Assembly: GCA_030052745.1 (NCBI GenBank)
Contig: JANBVO010000011.1
Span: 310,001-374,000 of the forward strand
Length of the DNA: 64,000 nucleotides
Reading direction: 5' to 3'
Origin: Pleurostoma richardsiae
Lineage: Eukaryota > Ascomycota > Sordariomycetes > Calosphaeriales > Pleurostomataceae
The notes under the pieces were generated by a model. That model saw only the letters and a program-made list of their open reading frames with translations. It searched no databases and was not told the origin of the DNA. The first letter of the stretch is position 1. Every line of letters starts with the position of its first letter. The translations under genes were made by a program, and so were the position numbers. Shown here piece after piece: positions 12,401 through 22,447 of this stretch.

Positions 12401-13258
12401 CGAGGAACTGCTTCTTCTGGTCCGTGATTTGCTGCCGCCGACTCCAACTCCCACTCTCTGCGCCGGGATGAGGCTTCGTCTCTGCAGGTTATGACACAAA
12501 AGATTTCGCTGTCCCTTCGCTGACGGGCGCCGGATTACATACTGGATGCTACGCACAGCGCAGTACAGGACGGCACTTCGTACACACTCAGACACGCTGC
12601 CTCTCGCCCGGCCTTCCATTCATTCCATCTACCCCGTACCTACGTACACGAGAACAATGGAGTTGCGCGCCGGAAAGGGACCTAGGGAGCCGTTGTACCC
12701 CCAAGGCACCGGTACCGCCTCCGTCGCTCCACATCGTCTGAACACCGCGGGCTCGAGGCGTCTTTGTGCCCGTCAACGTTACGTCGCTGTACCTGGCCCG
12801 CCGCTCCCAGAGCCGCTACTCGAGGATCTAGCCGTCACTCGACGAGCCACGACCAGTAGGTTAATAATGTACCCATCAAACCACTCTGCATACACAGTTA
12901 GCCTTGCTGCCGCCCTTCGAGGTCATCTGCCACCGTCTGCCCCGAGCTCCATCTCTCTCATGTCGTCTCTATCCCGGATGTACACGAGCCACGATTCCTA
13001 AGCAGCTGTTTCTCCCAAAGCCACACCGTTAGCTACCAAAGAAACTGAAACTATTTCCTCTGCTATTCCTGGACCCCGTGTCTCTAGAGTCTTTGCTCCG
13101 TCTCGTAGCCGTTGTGGCACTTATACCCAGATTCACATATAAGACGTTTTGAGTCCCCAGCTCTGCAAAGGGTCTCATCTCACCTTTGACAATTGTGTTG
13201 TATCTCGGGAACGTCATATCCCTTGTCTCTTCCATCCAATCCCTTCTCGCCTGCAGCC
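9427..13258. other. Gene-poor region, 3.8 kb
   Basis: This is the longest stretch without a recognisable gene. Several open frames exist (one of 225 codons on the minus strand at 9937-10614, one of 144 codons on the plus strand at 10468-10902), but they are unlike any family I know, lack fungal codon bias and overlap each other. There is no obvious AT-rich decay, transposon remnant, tRNA or terminal repeat. The right end must hold the EGT1 promoter and leader, which is pyrimidine-rich just before the ATG. Confidence 0.5.
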
Positions 13259-16200
13259 ATGGCTGTCACAGCAGAGGCTGATGGCGTTCTGCCCCACGGC
13301 ACGGCCTCCCACGCCCGTGGAGGGAAGATGGGAGCCGCCCACGCGGCACCCAACGCAGTACCCAGCGCGGCGGTAGACATTCTAGACATCCGCCGCGCGG
13401 CTGTTGAGACAAACCTCAAGGAGGACATCCTGGCCTTGTTTCACCCTAAGCAGGGTCCTCGCAAGCTGCCAACCTTGCTGCTTTATGACGAGCGCGGCTT
13501 ACAGCTCTTTGAGGACGCAAGTTTCATTCCCCCATAGGCGCCACGGCTTGCGTGCTCAACGCTAACAAGCGCCAGATCACGTACCTTGATGAGTATTACC
13601 TCACAAACGACGAGATCGACTTACTAAAGAGCTCCTCTGCCGAGATCGCGGAGCATATCCCCGATGGCTCTATGGTTATTGAGCTGGGGAGTGGGTATGT
13701 TCTACATAATCCTGACCCCCTCCCCCATCTTGAGCCAAGCCGCCCGCTTTCTCTTCTGACACTACATCACAGCAACCTGCGCAAGGTGAACCTATTGCTG
13801 CAGGCTCTCGAGGGTGCTGGCAAGAACGTCGATTATTATGCTCTGGATCTCTCCAAGACGGAGCTGGAACGCACGCTTGCTCAACTTCCACAGTACAAGC
13901 ATGTCAGGTGTCACGGCTTGCTCGGCACCTATGATGAAGGCCGAGAATGGCTGAAGGAGCCGCAAAACCTGATCCGGCAGAAGTGTATCCTTCATCTAGG
14001 ATCAAGCATAGGTATGCGTTCTCCTTCCTTGTCCATACCCGCCATTCTCATGATTACCGCATAGGGAACTTCCAGCGCGATGAAGCATCCGAGTTCCTCA
14101 AGAGATTTGCCGATGTCCTCAGCCCGACCGACACAATGCTGGTTGGCGTGGACGCCTGCAACGATCCTGCCCGAGTGTAGTACGTGCCCCAGAGAAAGCC
14201 CATCCCCGACATAATGGCATCAGACCACTAATAATGATGTTCTTCAGTCACGCGTACAATGGTGAGTCTAACCACGTCCTTGTCAGATGTGCTGAATTCT
14301 GACCTCTTGCACAATGAAGACAGAGCCGGCCTCACCCATCAGTAAGTCCTCGCCGTCCTTCTGCCCGATCGAAACCGCGTCTTACCGGCGTCCAGATTCA
14401 TTCTGAATGGGCTTGTCCACGCCAATGAGATCCTAGGTGAAGAAGCCTTCAAGATCGGCGACTGGAAGGTCATAGGGGAGTATGTATATGACGTCGAAGG
14501 AGGCCGCCACCAGGCTTTCTACTCACCAGTTCGGGACACCCTCGTAATGGGGGAGCTGATCCGGGCTCACGAGCGCATTGAAGTCGAGCAGAGCCTGAAG
14601 TACTCGAGGGCGGAAGCCGAAAGGCTGTGGAACCAGGCTGGACTGCAAGAGACGGGCCGCTGGGCCGTCCAGGACGAATATGGTGAGTGGATCTTATATC
14701 TTCTTGTCCGACCCGAGATTATCGGGGGCATTTGCTGCTTCGAGCAATCCGGTCCAAGTCCCTTATGTCTTCCCCCACGTTTTTCGGGATACTTCGGACC
14801 AGTGGAATCATTGTGCATCCCCAGGAAGCCCTACTGATCTGACCCTTGGGCATAAATCCCTGTCAGCAGTCTGCTGATGCTCCTCGGCTGTGGGGCTCTG
14901 CTGCTCTCATTGCTCACTTACACGAGCGTTGTGCATATTTATGGCCTCAGAATCCGGCTTTATCTGACTCCTGACCCCTATTAGGATTGCATCTGCTTGC
15001 CAAAGCAAAGATGCCGTACAGCCTGATGCCATCCGTCTACGCGGGATCTGCCCTGCCGACCCTGAAAGATTGGGAAGGCCTGTGGGTTGCCTGGGACACC
15101 GTCACCAGAGACATGATGCCTCATGAGGAACTCTTGGAGAAGCCGATCAAGCTCCGCAACGCTTGCATCTTCTACCTGGGGCATATCCCCACATTCCTTG
15201 ACATTCAGTTGACGAAGACTACGAAGGACTCTCCGACCGACCCGGCGTATTACTACTCCATCTTTGAGAGGGGTATCGATCCCGATGTCGATAACCCTGA
15301 GCTGTGCCACAGTCACTCCGAGATCCCGGACGAGTGGCCGCCGCTTGAGGAGATTCTCGAGTATCAGGACCGTGTCCGAGACAGGTTGAAGGGCCTCTAC
15401 AGCGCCGGCATAGACAGCATACCCCGAAACGTGGGTAGAGCGATATGGGTCGGATTCGAGCACGAGATCATGCACCTGGAGACCCTGCTCTACATGATGT
15501 TGCAGAGTGATAAGACTCTGCCGCCCCCGCAGACAGCACGCCCAAACTTCGAGGCGCTCGCGGAGAAGGCGCATGCTGCGAGAGTCCCCAACGAGTGGTT
15601 TGATATCCCGACCCAGGATATCGCTATCGGGATGGATGACCCCGAGGACGCTACTGACATTCACCGTCACTTTGGATGGTATGCCAACTAGACCTGACTG
15701 GGCAGACTTGTTACTGACAGGTACCGACAGGGACAATGAGAAGCCGGTCAGACGTGCAAAGGTTCCGGCTTTCCAGGCGAAGGGTAGGCCAATTACCAAC
15801 GAGGAGGTTTGTCATGCCGCGGTCAGCCACTACTGCAGGATACTAATGGCATGGCTGCAGTACGCACAATATATGTTCGATGCGCATGTCGCCCAGGTGC
15901 CCGCATCCTGGGCGGAGGTGAAGCGCGAGGATGGCCTAGCGAGCTACTTTAACGGCACCTTGAACGGTACCAAGACGAATGGCCACAGCAACGGCCATGT
16001 GAACGGCCACGCCAACGGCAACGGCCATGCGGATGGATACATCAATGGGCACGCCAACGGAGCTTCTGTTGAGCTCCCGGGATCCTTCCTGGATGGGAAG
16101 GCCGTCCGCACGGTCTACGGTCTGGTGCCGCTGAAACAGGCGCTTGACTGGCCCATCTTCGCCTCCTACGACGAGCTGGCCGGCTGTGCGGCCTGGATGG

Positions 16201-16938
16201 GCGGCCGAATCCCGACCTTCGAGGAGGCCAGGAGCATCTACGAGCATGTTCACGCCCTTAAGAAAGATGAGGCCGAGAGAACCCTTGGCAAGACTGTTCC
16301 AGCTGTCAATGGGTACGTACATCTAGTGTACATTGGGAAGGACACCTAGCTAACGCGCAGACAGGCATCTCAGCAACAACGGCGTACAGGAGACGCCCCC
16401 AGGAGACGCTCTTGTCTCGGCCAACGGAGGCTCATCCAACCAAGATGAGCTCTTCGTTGACCTGGACGGCGCCAACGTCGGGTTCCAGCACTGGCACCCC
16501 GTCGCCGTCACGGCTAGCGGCAACCGGCTCAGCGGCCAGGGTGAGATGGGTGGTGTGTGGGAGTGGACCAGCTCGGTACTGAGCAAGTACGAGGAGTTTG
16601 AGCCCATGTCGCTGTATCCTCTGTATACCAGTGAGACAAACCCTGCCCCTCTAAAAGCTCTCGGAAAAAGAATCTCCTGTGCTGACTAGTGACTACTCCA
16701 CCAGCCGACTTCTTCGATGGGAAGCATAACATCGTCCTTGGCGGCTCTTGGGCCACACACCCTCGCATCGCCGGAAGGAAGTCCTTGTAAGTCCTGCCCT
16801 CTAACGAGTTTGACTGGACTTGTTACGCAGCCGCCTTGAGAATACTGAAGTGGCTAACGAGAGAGCAGCGTGAATTGGTACCAGAGGAACTACCCCTACG
16901 CGTGGGTTGGCGCCAGACTCGTCCGCGATCTGAACTAG
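13259..16938 (+). CDS. EGT1: Ergothioneine synthase EGT1 (EgtD-EgtB fusion)
   Basis: It makes ergothioneine by trimethylating histidine to hercynine with SAM, then joining hercynine to cysteine as a sulfoxide with O2 and iron. Thirteen exons (897 aa): 13259-13516, 13576-13694, 13773-14011, 14065-14179, 14248-14261, 14320-14341, 14396-14682, 14985-15678, 15731-15806, 15861-16312, 16365-16630, 16705-16786, 16869-16938. The N-terminal half is the histidine methyltransferase (SAM loop IELGSGN, LHLGSSIGNF). A DinB-like segment follows with the iron-site motif HEIMHLE at about 511-517, then an FGE-sulfatase domain (GEMGGVWEWTS, GGSWATHP, RNYPYAW). Intron 1 is GC-AG (GCAAGT at 13517); the GAC-ATC junction restores the family sequence LFEDITYLDEYYL. 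Exons of 14 and 22 nt encode the YHAYNDRAG region. A low-complexity Asn-Gly-His insert interrupts the FGE domain. Confidence 0.96.
15952..16060 (+). repeat. Degenerate AAYGGCCAY repeat inside EGT1
   Basis: The exon carries many imperfect copies of a short unit encoding Asn-Gly-His (for example NGHSNGHVNGHANG). It lies within the predicted FGE-sulfatase region and is probably a flexible surface loop. Confidence 0.75.
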
Positions 16939-17790
16939 GCTGCCGGAATACTTGGCCCTATGGGGCGACCGCCGGGGTCTCTCGTGGGCCTGAGCAGTCT
17001 CTAATGAGCCTGCCTTTGGGATGTCTTTCTTGGGCGACATAAATTGACTTAAAACGAGCTCGAGAGGAACACTCGGAGGGAGGGGGGAACGAAGAGAAGG
17101 CCTCCGGCGTTGTCGACGCACCGTACTCTCGCTCATGACGCATGGCAGAACACGGCGCCAAAAGGTAGCATAACTCATGGCGCGGCCAAAATCATGGTTT
17201 GGGGGAGGCACACGTGTTTGTTTGGAGCTTCTCTCGCTTGGGCTCCTGCGCATCCAGTTTGAATAATATGTCTGATCTCTCTTACATCCCATCTATCCAG
17301 AAATGAGAAAGACTTTTGCAATGAGTTTTCTTCTTGACTTGGTACTGCTGTGATGGCGAACTCCTATTGCATTGCTCATACTCAGGACCAGATTGATTCG
17401 TAGGATCTAAGCTTTCTGATAATCTCTATTCACCGTACACACGACGACTAGCCTACAGCAAGCAAGTCGTGAAGCCGACTTTTCGGCGCACAATTCTAGA
17501 CGACGGGTAGCCATTCACCAGGCCATCCTCTAAAGAGCCATGGGTATCTCCGATTTCCCTTCTATCCCGGCCAGCCGTAGAGCCTTCTAAACTCTCGGCC
17601 ACCCCAGCTGGACCTTGGATAGTCGTGCCACAGCTGCCTTTCACCGCTCCGCGAGACACCCTGATCCCCTGGCAAGGGGATACTGAACGGTGCAATCCTC
17701 ACGCCAAAAGCCGTCCACAATGGATAGACTATGAGGCCTCAGGCTCGTAACTGCATTTGCGCTTGAGTTCGTAGGAATAGCACTGCCCTC
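16939..17790. other. Convergent 3' region, EGT1 and eIF2B alpha
   Basis: This 852 bp region lies between two convergent stop codons. No gene or RNA is recognisable; it should hold both 3' UTRs and polyadenylation sites. Confidence 0.5.
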
Positions 17791-19135
17791 TCAAGTGTAG
17801 ATGTCCAGCAACATCTCGTAGACGGAGCTGGGCAGCTTCACGCCGTGCTCGGTGATGATAGACGTGATCAGGTCAGGGGGCTGAGACACCTGTTAGCTAG
17901 CCCACTCCTCAAACAACAACCACCGTCCGTCGCTCTTTGACAAACTTACTGTGTAATCAACCGGTATCGCCGCCTCCTTGCCCGTCGCAGCCTCCGCCTT
18001 GGCCTCCGCGTCAGTGGTCCTGAAGTCCAGCACGTCCTGCGCGACCCCGCACCGCGGCAGGTCGCTCTGGCCCAGGGGGTACAGCCTGACGAACTTGTGC
18101 GTCTCGGCGACCACGTACAGCGGCTTGCCCGCCGCCCGCGTCAGCAGCGCGAGCTGGTACGTGCCCATGCGGCTCAGCACGCCGCCGTTCTGCGTCACCG
18201 CCTCCGTGCCCGCGAACACCATGTCGACGGCCCCCGCGCGCAGCACGTGCGCCACGGCCTCGACGCCCACCGCCGCGACCGGCACGCCGGCGGCGCGCAG
18301 CGCCCGCACCGCCGGGTCGCTGTCGCGGCTGCCGTCCATGACGTACACGACGCGGAAGTCGGGCGACCCGTTGGCGTCGGCGTGGCGCGCCGCCGCGCGC
18401 AGCAGCAGCGCCTTGACGGTGCGCGAGCCCCCCGAGGTCAGCACCGTGCTGCCGGCGTGCACGTAGCGGCTGGCGCGGACGGCGATGGCGTCGCGGGCGG
18501 CCTTGGCGCGCGAGGCGAACAGCCGCGAGTTGCGCAGGAGGTGCTGCCGCGTGTCGTCGAAGCTGTTGCTGCTGCTGCTGCTCTCGGCGGCGGCGCCGCC
18601 CGAGGAGAGGTTGCGCTGCCCGGCCGGCTGCTTAAGCGAGCGGAGCAGGTACTGCTGGAAGAGGTCGGTGCCGGCGGTCAGGGGGATGGGATTCGGCACG
18701 GCGCGCTTGAGGCGGTCGGCCTGGGCGCGGACGATGTCGAGTGTCTCCATGACGGTGGAGGAGGTGGTGTGGCCCAGGAGGGCGATCAGGGCCTCGATGG
18801 CGGCGACGGCCATGGTGATGTCGGAGTCCTCGGCGAGGAGGCGGTGGTAGGTCGCCACGATGCTGCAAGGTTTCGAGCCGGTTAGCACATTTCTCTGCTG
18901 GGGATGCAGAGGAGGAAAGGAGAGCGCCTACTCAAACTCGGCGCCATCGCCTGTCCTGACTGTCGTCGTCTGTTCTGGGTTGGTCCTTATGGGGAGCTCG
19001 CTGGCAGCGGCCGGTTGCGATGATGAGACCGAGCTCCCTACGTAAACACGTCATTTGTCAATGTTCGTCCAATTGATCATAGTATAGCTTGTTGGGCCTA
19101 GTTTGAGGCGCACCTATGAGTTCACCGGTAGCCAT
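17791..19135 (-). CDS. GCN3: Translation initiation factor eIF2B subunit alpha
   Basis: Regulatory subunit of the eIF2B guanine nucleotide exchange factor. It senses phosphorylated eIF2 and so couples amino-acid starvation to general control of translation in the cytosol. Four exons: 19135-19114 (only 22 nt), 19037-18932, 18862-17950 and 17880-17791, giving 376 aa. The first exon encodes MATGELIG. The C-terminal half has the IF-2B fold with motifs VLTSGGSRTV, FRVVYVMDGS, MVFAGTEAVTQNGGV and PLYVVAETHKFV. The last exon supplies the expected end, PPDLITSIITEHGV; reading through its intron would wrongly truncate the protein. A Ser run (AGC repeats near 18570 on the plus strand) sits in the linker between the helical and Rossmann-like parts. 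Beta and delta subunits share the fold, but length and N-terminus fit alpha. Confidence 0.93.
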
Positions 19136-19699
19136 GCTGGCGAGGAACTGCTGGAAGGACGGGAACGGTGGCAGAGCTCTTCGCAGGAGGGGTGGCAGGA
19201 GTAGAAGCTGTAGCATGCAACTGGATACTTCAGTGTCGCTGGATGTCCAGATATCGAAGGGTTACACTGTGCATCTGAGGTATTTGTGGAGAATATCGTG
19301 CTCCGTTCAAGGCGTCTGAACTGGTCATATCGAATTCATCGTGAATTGAGGCCCCGCGATGACTCGATCCTCACAGACAAACGCAGCCGCAAAATCTCTG
19401 CCGCCCTTGACCGCTTCTACGACCAGGGTGAGGTACAAATGGTACCTATGTACCGCCAGCGTTATGGAGGGGCTAATCGGCGCTGTATCCCACGCTGCCC
19501 ACCTGTTTCAGTGGGGTAGCTCCCCTGCGATCTGCGATAACAGCCGAGCTCTCCAGCAAATAACAGGACCCCTGGGGGCCCATAAGCTGCTCTCAGGGTG
19601 CCAGGCTTGCCGGAGCACCTCGTATTTCGAACAGACATGGACACCTCCCTCATTACCTCTCACCACAAGACCACCGCTCCCATCTACCCATAGCCCAAG
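19136..19699. other. Divergent promoter region, eIF2B alpha and NECAP
   Basis: 564 bp separate the two start codons. No conserved element is obvious to me. Short open frames in it look like noise. Confidence 0.45.
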
Positions 19700-20557
19700 A
19701 TGCAGTCCATCGACCCAGCCACCGGCCGCCCCCTCCCGCCCGACGCCATCCAGCGCGTCCTCTTCGTCGCCTCCTCCGTGCACGTCTACAACATCCCCCC
19801 GCTGACCTCCACCAAGGGCTACACGGCCGCGACCTGGACCGAGGACCCGCGGCGGCACATCTTCACCGCGCGGCTGCGCGTCGTCGAGACCGCCGTCCCG
19901 TCGCAGACCCCCGGCGGGGGAGGAGCGGGGGCCGGCGACGAGGACGAGACCGTCAAGACGGACGTCGTCCTCGAGGACCCCTCGACGGGTCAGCTGTTCG
20001 CCGCGGCGCCCTACACGGACCCTGGCGCCGTGGAGCCCGCCCTCGACAGCTCGCGCTTCTTCGCCCTGCGCGTGCAGGACCCAAGCGGCAGGAAGGCGGT
20101 GCTGGGGTTCGGCTTCGAGGAGCGGAGCGCCGCGTTCGACTTCGGCGTCGCCCTGCAGGAGGCCGGGAAGTCATTGGGGCTGGGGGGTAGCGCCAGCGGC
20201 GGCGGGGGTGTCGCGCAGGGACAGAATGCGGCTAAGGCTGCGGCGCAGGCGAGGGAGGAAGAGAAGCGTGACTACAGCTTAAAGGAGGGCGAGACTATTA
20301 CGGTCAACCTCGGCGGCACGAGGTTCGGCCGGAGAGCCGGAGGCCGGCCGCAGCAGGAGGAGACCGCTGGGCCCGCTGCGGACCTCTCGTCGTTCTCGCT
20401 GCCGCCTCCGCCCTCAGCGGCCGCGTCGAGGAGCAGCGGCAGCTCCTTCTTGCCGGCGCCGCCCAGCGCCCGCGACGTCAGGTCGCAGCAGGAGACGGAG
20501 AAGAAGACGGCGCAGGAGCTGGGCTTCGACGACGGACAGTTTGGGGAGTTTGCTTAG
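19700..20557 (+). CDS. NECAP family clathrin adaptor-binding protein
   Basis: Single-exon gene, 285 aa. NECAP proteins bind AP-2 and AP-1 adaptor complexes and modulate clathrin-coated vesicle formation in endocytosis. The N-terminal PHear domain (about residues 1-180) is clear from RVLFVASSVHVYNIPP, KGYTAATW, IFTARLRVVE, SSRFFALRVQDPSGRKA and GFGFEERSAAFDFGVALQ. A segment with DYSLKEGETITVNLGG follows, typical of the family. The C-terminal tail is Pro/Ser-rich and ends in DDGQFGEFA, a short acidic-aromatic motif of the kind that binds adaptor ear domains. A Gly-rich insert (PGGGGAGAGDEDE) lies in the PHear domain. It converges with the coiled-coil gene 264 bp away. Confidence 0.93.
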   Translation: MQSIDPATGRPLPPDAIQRVLFVASSVHVYNIPPLTSTKGYTAATWTEDPRRHIFTARLRVVETAVPSQTPGGGGAGAGDEDETVKTDVVLEDPSTGQLFAAAPYTDPGAVEPALDSSRFFALRVQDPSGRKAVLGFGFEERSAAFDFGVALQEAGKSLGLGGSASGGGGVAQGQNAAKAAAQAREEEKRDYSLKEGETITVNLGGTRFGRRAGGRPQQEETAGPAADLSSFSLPPPPSAAASRSSGSSFLPAPPSARDVRSQQETEKKTAQELGFDDGQFGEFA

Positions 20558-20821
20558 AGGATCCCGGTTGCATTGCTCTGGAGTTTAAGGAGTCAAACGT
20601 CGATTCTAAAGTCAAAGAGATCACGCAGCGTCTATGGTTTTCATGCAATGGACTCAATTCTTTTCTCATTATTACTCTGATGCCGAGCCGTTCCTCTAAA
20701 TCTCTAAATCACCACATGTACCCGCACAGAGCCCCGGCCCATGCTAACGATACCCTCATTTTTGTTGGTCATTCTGGTGAGGGTCTTCCGCATTTCCAGA
20801 CACGATGGTTAATGATGTTGC

Positions 20822-21844
20822 CTAGTCATTGAGACCGTCCATCTGCGCAGGGACGCTCATCCTTCGCTTCGTCCCCAGGTCGACAGGACCGATATCTGGC
20901 ACCGAAGAGCTACGCGCGCCGAACTGCTCCCGTAGCACTTTGTTGCTAACATAGTGATTCGCGGGCTGGGGTTGGCAATTTTGAGCCTCGGCCTGAGTCT
21001 TGGTGCATTGGTCCTGCTTCAGCGCATTTCTCTTGGCCGACCTAACACCCAAGTGGTGCTGAGGTGGATTGCCAAAGAAGGAGGGACCACTCGGGACAAA
21101 GCAAGGGGAGATCGGGCTTAAGGGAGATGCAGAAGCGGGAGATGCTAGATGATAAGGCGGAGGCGCTGGCACGCATGTGCAGATGGGCGTGACAGGAGTC
21201 GTGGCTAACATGAACGCATGTTGTGTCACCGGCGGCCAGGCTGCTCCCTCCCGTGGCACCATGAGTTTCAGTTGTTGGACCGCGTTCTGCCGCTCTCGGC
21301 TCTGGATCTCAATGTACAACTCGCCCAGGCGCAGCAGCATGTGCTTCTCCTGCGCGGCTGTCTTGGCGACCTTGGTCTTGAGCGCCGCGATGTGCTTCTG
21401 TAGCTTTTTTGCCTGTGCTCCGCCCTGTGCTGCGGCCAGGCGATCCTCGGCAGTTGAGAGATTGAATAACAGTCTCCTCGCCCTCTCATCCTGACCCTGT
21501 AGAGTGTAGAGCATGTAAGAACGCTCCGTATGCAGGCTCTCAAAGGGACGTGGCTCGAGAGCAATGGCTTGGAGGCGGCTCATCTCATCGTCGTTGGTCC
21601 CCCGATAGAGCGGCCTTTTGTTCAATGGTGCGCATGTCTCGGGCTCCCTGCGCAAGGGACCAAACTGCTTGGCCTTTCCGGGTCTAGGTTGGCGCGGAAG
21701 ACCTGAAGTGCCACAGGGCCCGCCAGGGCTGTTCGCCTGGTCGGTGTCCACTGATGTAGCCGATGATGGAGTTTGTATGGCCTTAGAGAAAACCTGGCTG
21801 GAGCTCCCATCATCATCCTCGCATAAGATATGGTGCAAATCCAT
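20822..21844 (-). CDS. Uncharacterised coiled-coil protein
   Basis: Single-exon gene of 340 aa from the ATG at 21844; the frame is open further upstream but has no earlier ATG. I do not recognise the family. It begins MDLHHILCEDDDGSSS. A long Lys/Glu/Gln/Ala-rich helix at roughly residues 105-200 (ERARRLLFNLSTAEDRL, KKLQKHIAALKTKVAK, LRLGELYIEIQSRERQ) is a probable coiled coil for self-association or partner binding. It is flanked by Pro/Ser-rich, low-complexity regions, and the C-terminus is basic (GTKRRMSVPAQ). There is no signal peptide, membrane segment or catalytic motif. Its length, single open frame and codon use support a real gene. Expression and partners are unknown. Confidence 0.7.
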   Translation of the reverse strand: MDLHHILCEDDDGSSSQVFSKAIQTPSSATSVDTDQANSPGGPCGTSGLPRQPRPGKAKQFGPLRREPETCAPLNKRPLYRGTNDDEMSRLQAIALEPRPFESLHTERSYMLYTLQGQDERARRLLFNLSTAEDRLAAAQGGAQAKKLQKHIAALKTKVAKTAAQEKHMLLRLGELYIEIQSRERQNAVQQLKLMVPREGAAWPPVTQHAFMLATTPVTPICTCVPAPPPYHLASPASASPLSPISPCFVPSGPSFFGNPPQHHLGVRSAKRNALKQDQCTKTQAEAQNCQPQPANHYVSNKVLREQFGARSSSVPDIGPVDLGTKRRMSVPAQMDGLND

Positions 21845-22447
21845 GATGAGCCTAGTAGGTGATCGCCATATCAAGGCCCCAGGCTTGCCTAGGGATGCCA
21901 GGACAGCTGCACAGAGAGAGCGCCGCTCCTATGAGGATATATGCAGGACCAGCGGTGGACCCAGCACCCACAATGCCCGCAAAGTTAGACAAAGCATCCA
22001 AAGCTGTTCGGGACCGAAGCTTCAACTTTGAAAAACACAGCGTACCGTAGAGCTGGACGCCACGCCAAGGAAGGGCCAGCAGACAAAGGGGTTCCTGCGG
22101 GAATGGTTCAATGACAGATGAAGATGATAGCCGCCACCAGACGGAATTATCCGAGAAACCCAATGACAGATCTCCTTGCCACTGTCACTGAGAACCGTTC
22201 TCGTATAGAAGTGGCCTTGAGTGGATGACCCAGGTCATCAAAAGAAGTTGGCGTACCTTGATCTAAGGTTCAAGTCTTGTGAGAGTTCCCCCTCCCCCCG
22301 CAGAGAATGGTTAGCTCTACCATGTTTGCTGCTGTGTCGGTCTCTGCCGGTGCGCCCCATTGGCTGAGTTCCTGAGGACCAAAGGAACCATAAACCTTGG
22401 GCAGAATACGCACGTATTGATGTTCCTTTGTGAGCCAACAAGGCCCG
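21845..22447. other. Intergenic, 603 bp
   Basis: This lies between the stop of the radical SAM gene and the start of the coiled-coil gene, both on the minus strand. No gene, tRNA or repeat is evident. Confidence 0.45.

Noticed and set aside
14981-15799. 272-codon minus-strand open frame antisense to EGT1
   Set aside because: It lies wholly opposite conserved EGT1 exons and is explained by the codon bias of that gene.
18560-18590. Trinucleotide run in eIF2B alpha as a microsatellite of interest
   Set aside because: It only encodes a short Ser linker, common in fungal proteins, and is too short to be remarkable.
18097-18885. 262-codon plus-strand open frame antisense to eIF2B alpha
   Set aside because: Composition is almost entirely Ala, Arg, Gly, His and Val, a shadow of GC-rich codons on the other strand.
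22231-22300. tRNA-like T-arm string (GGTTCAAGTC)
   Set aside because: No matching A box, acceptor stem or anticodon arm could be folded around it.
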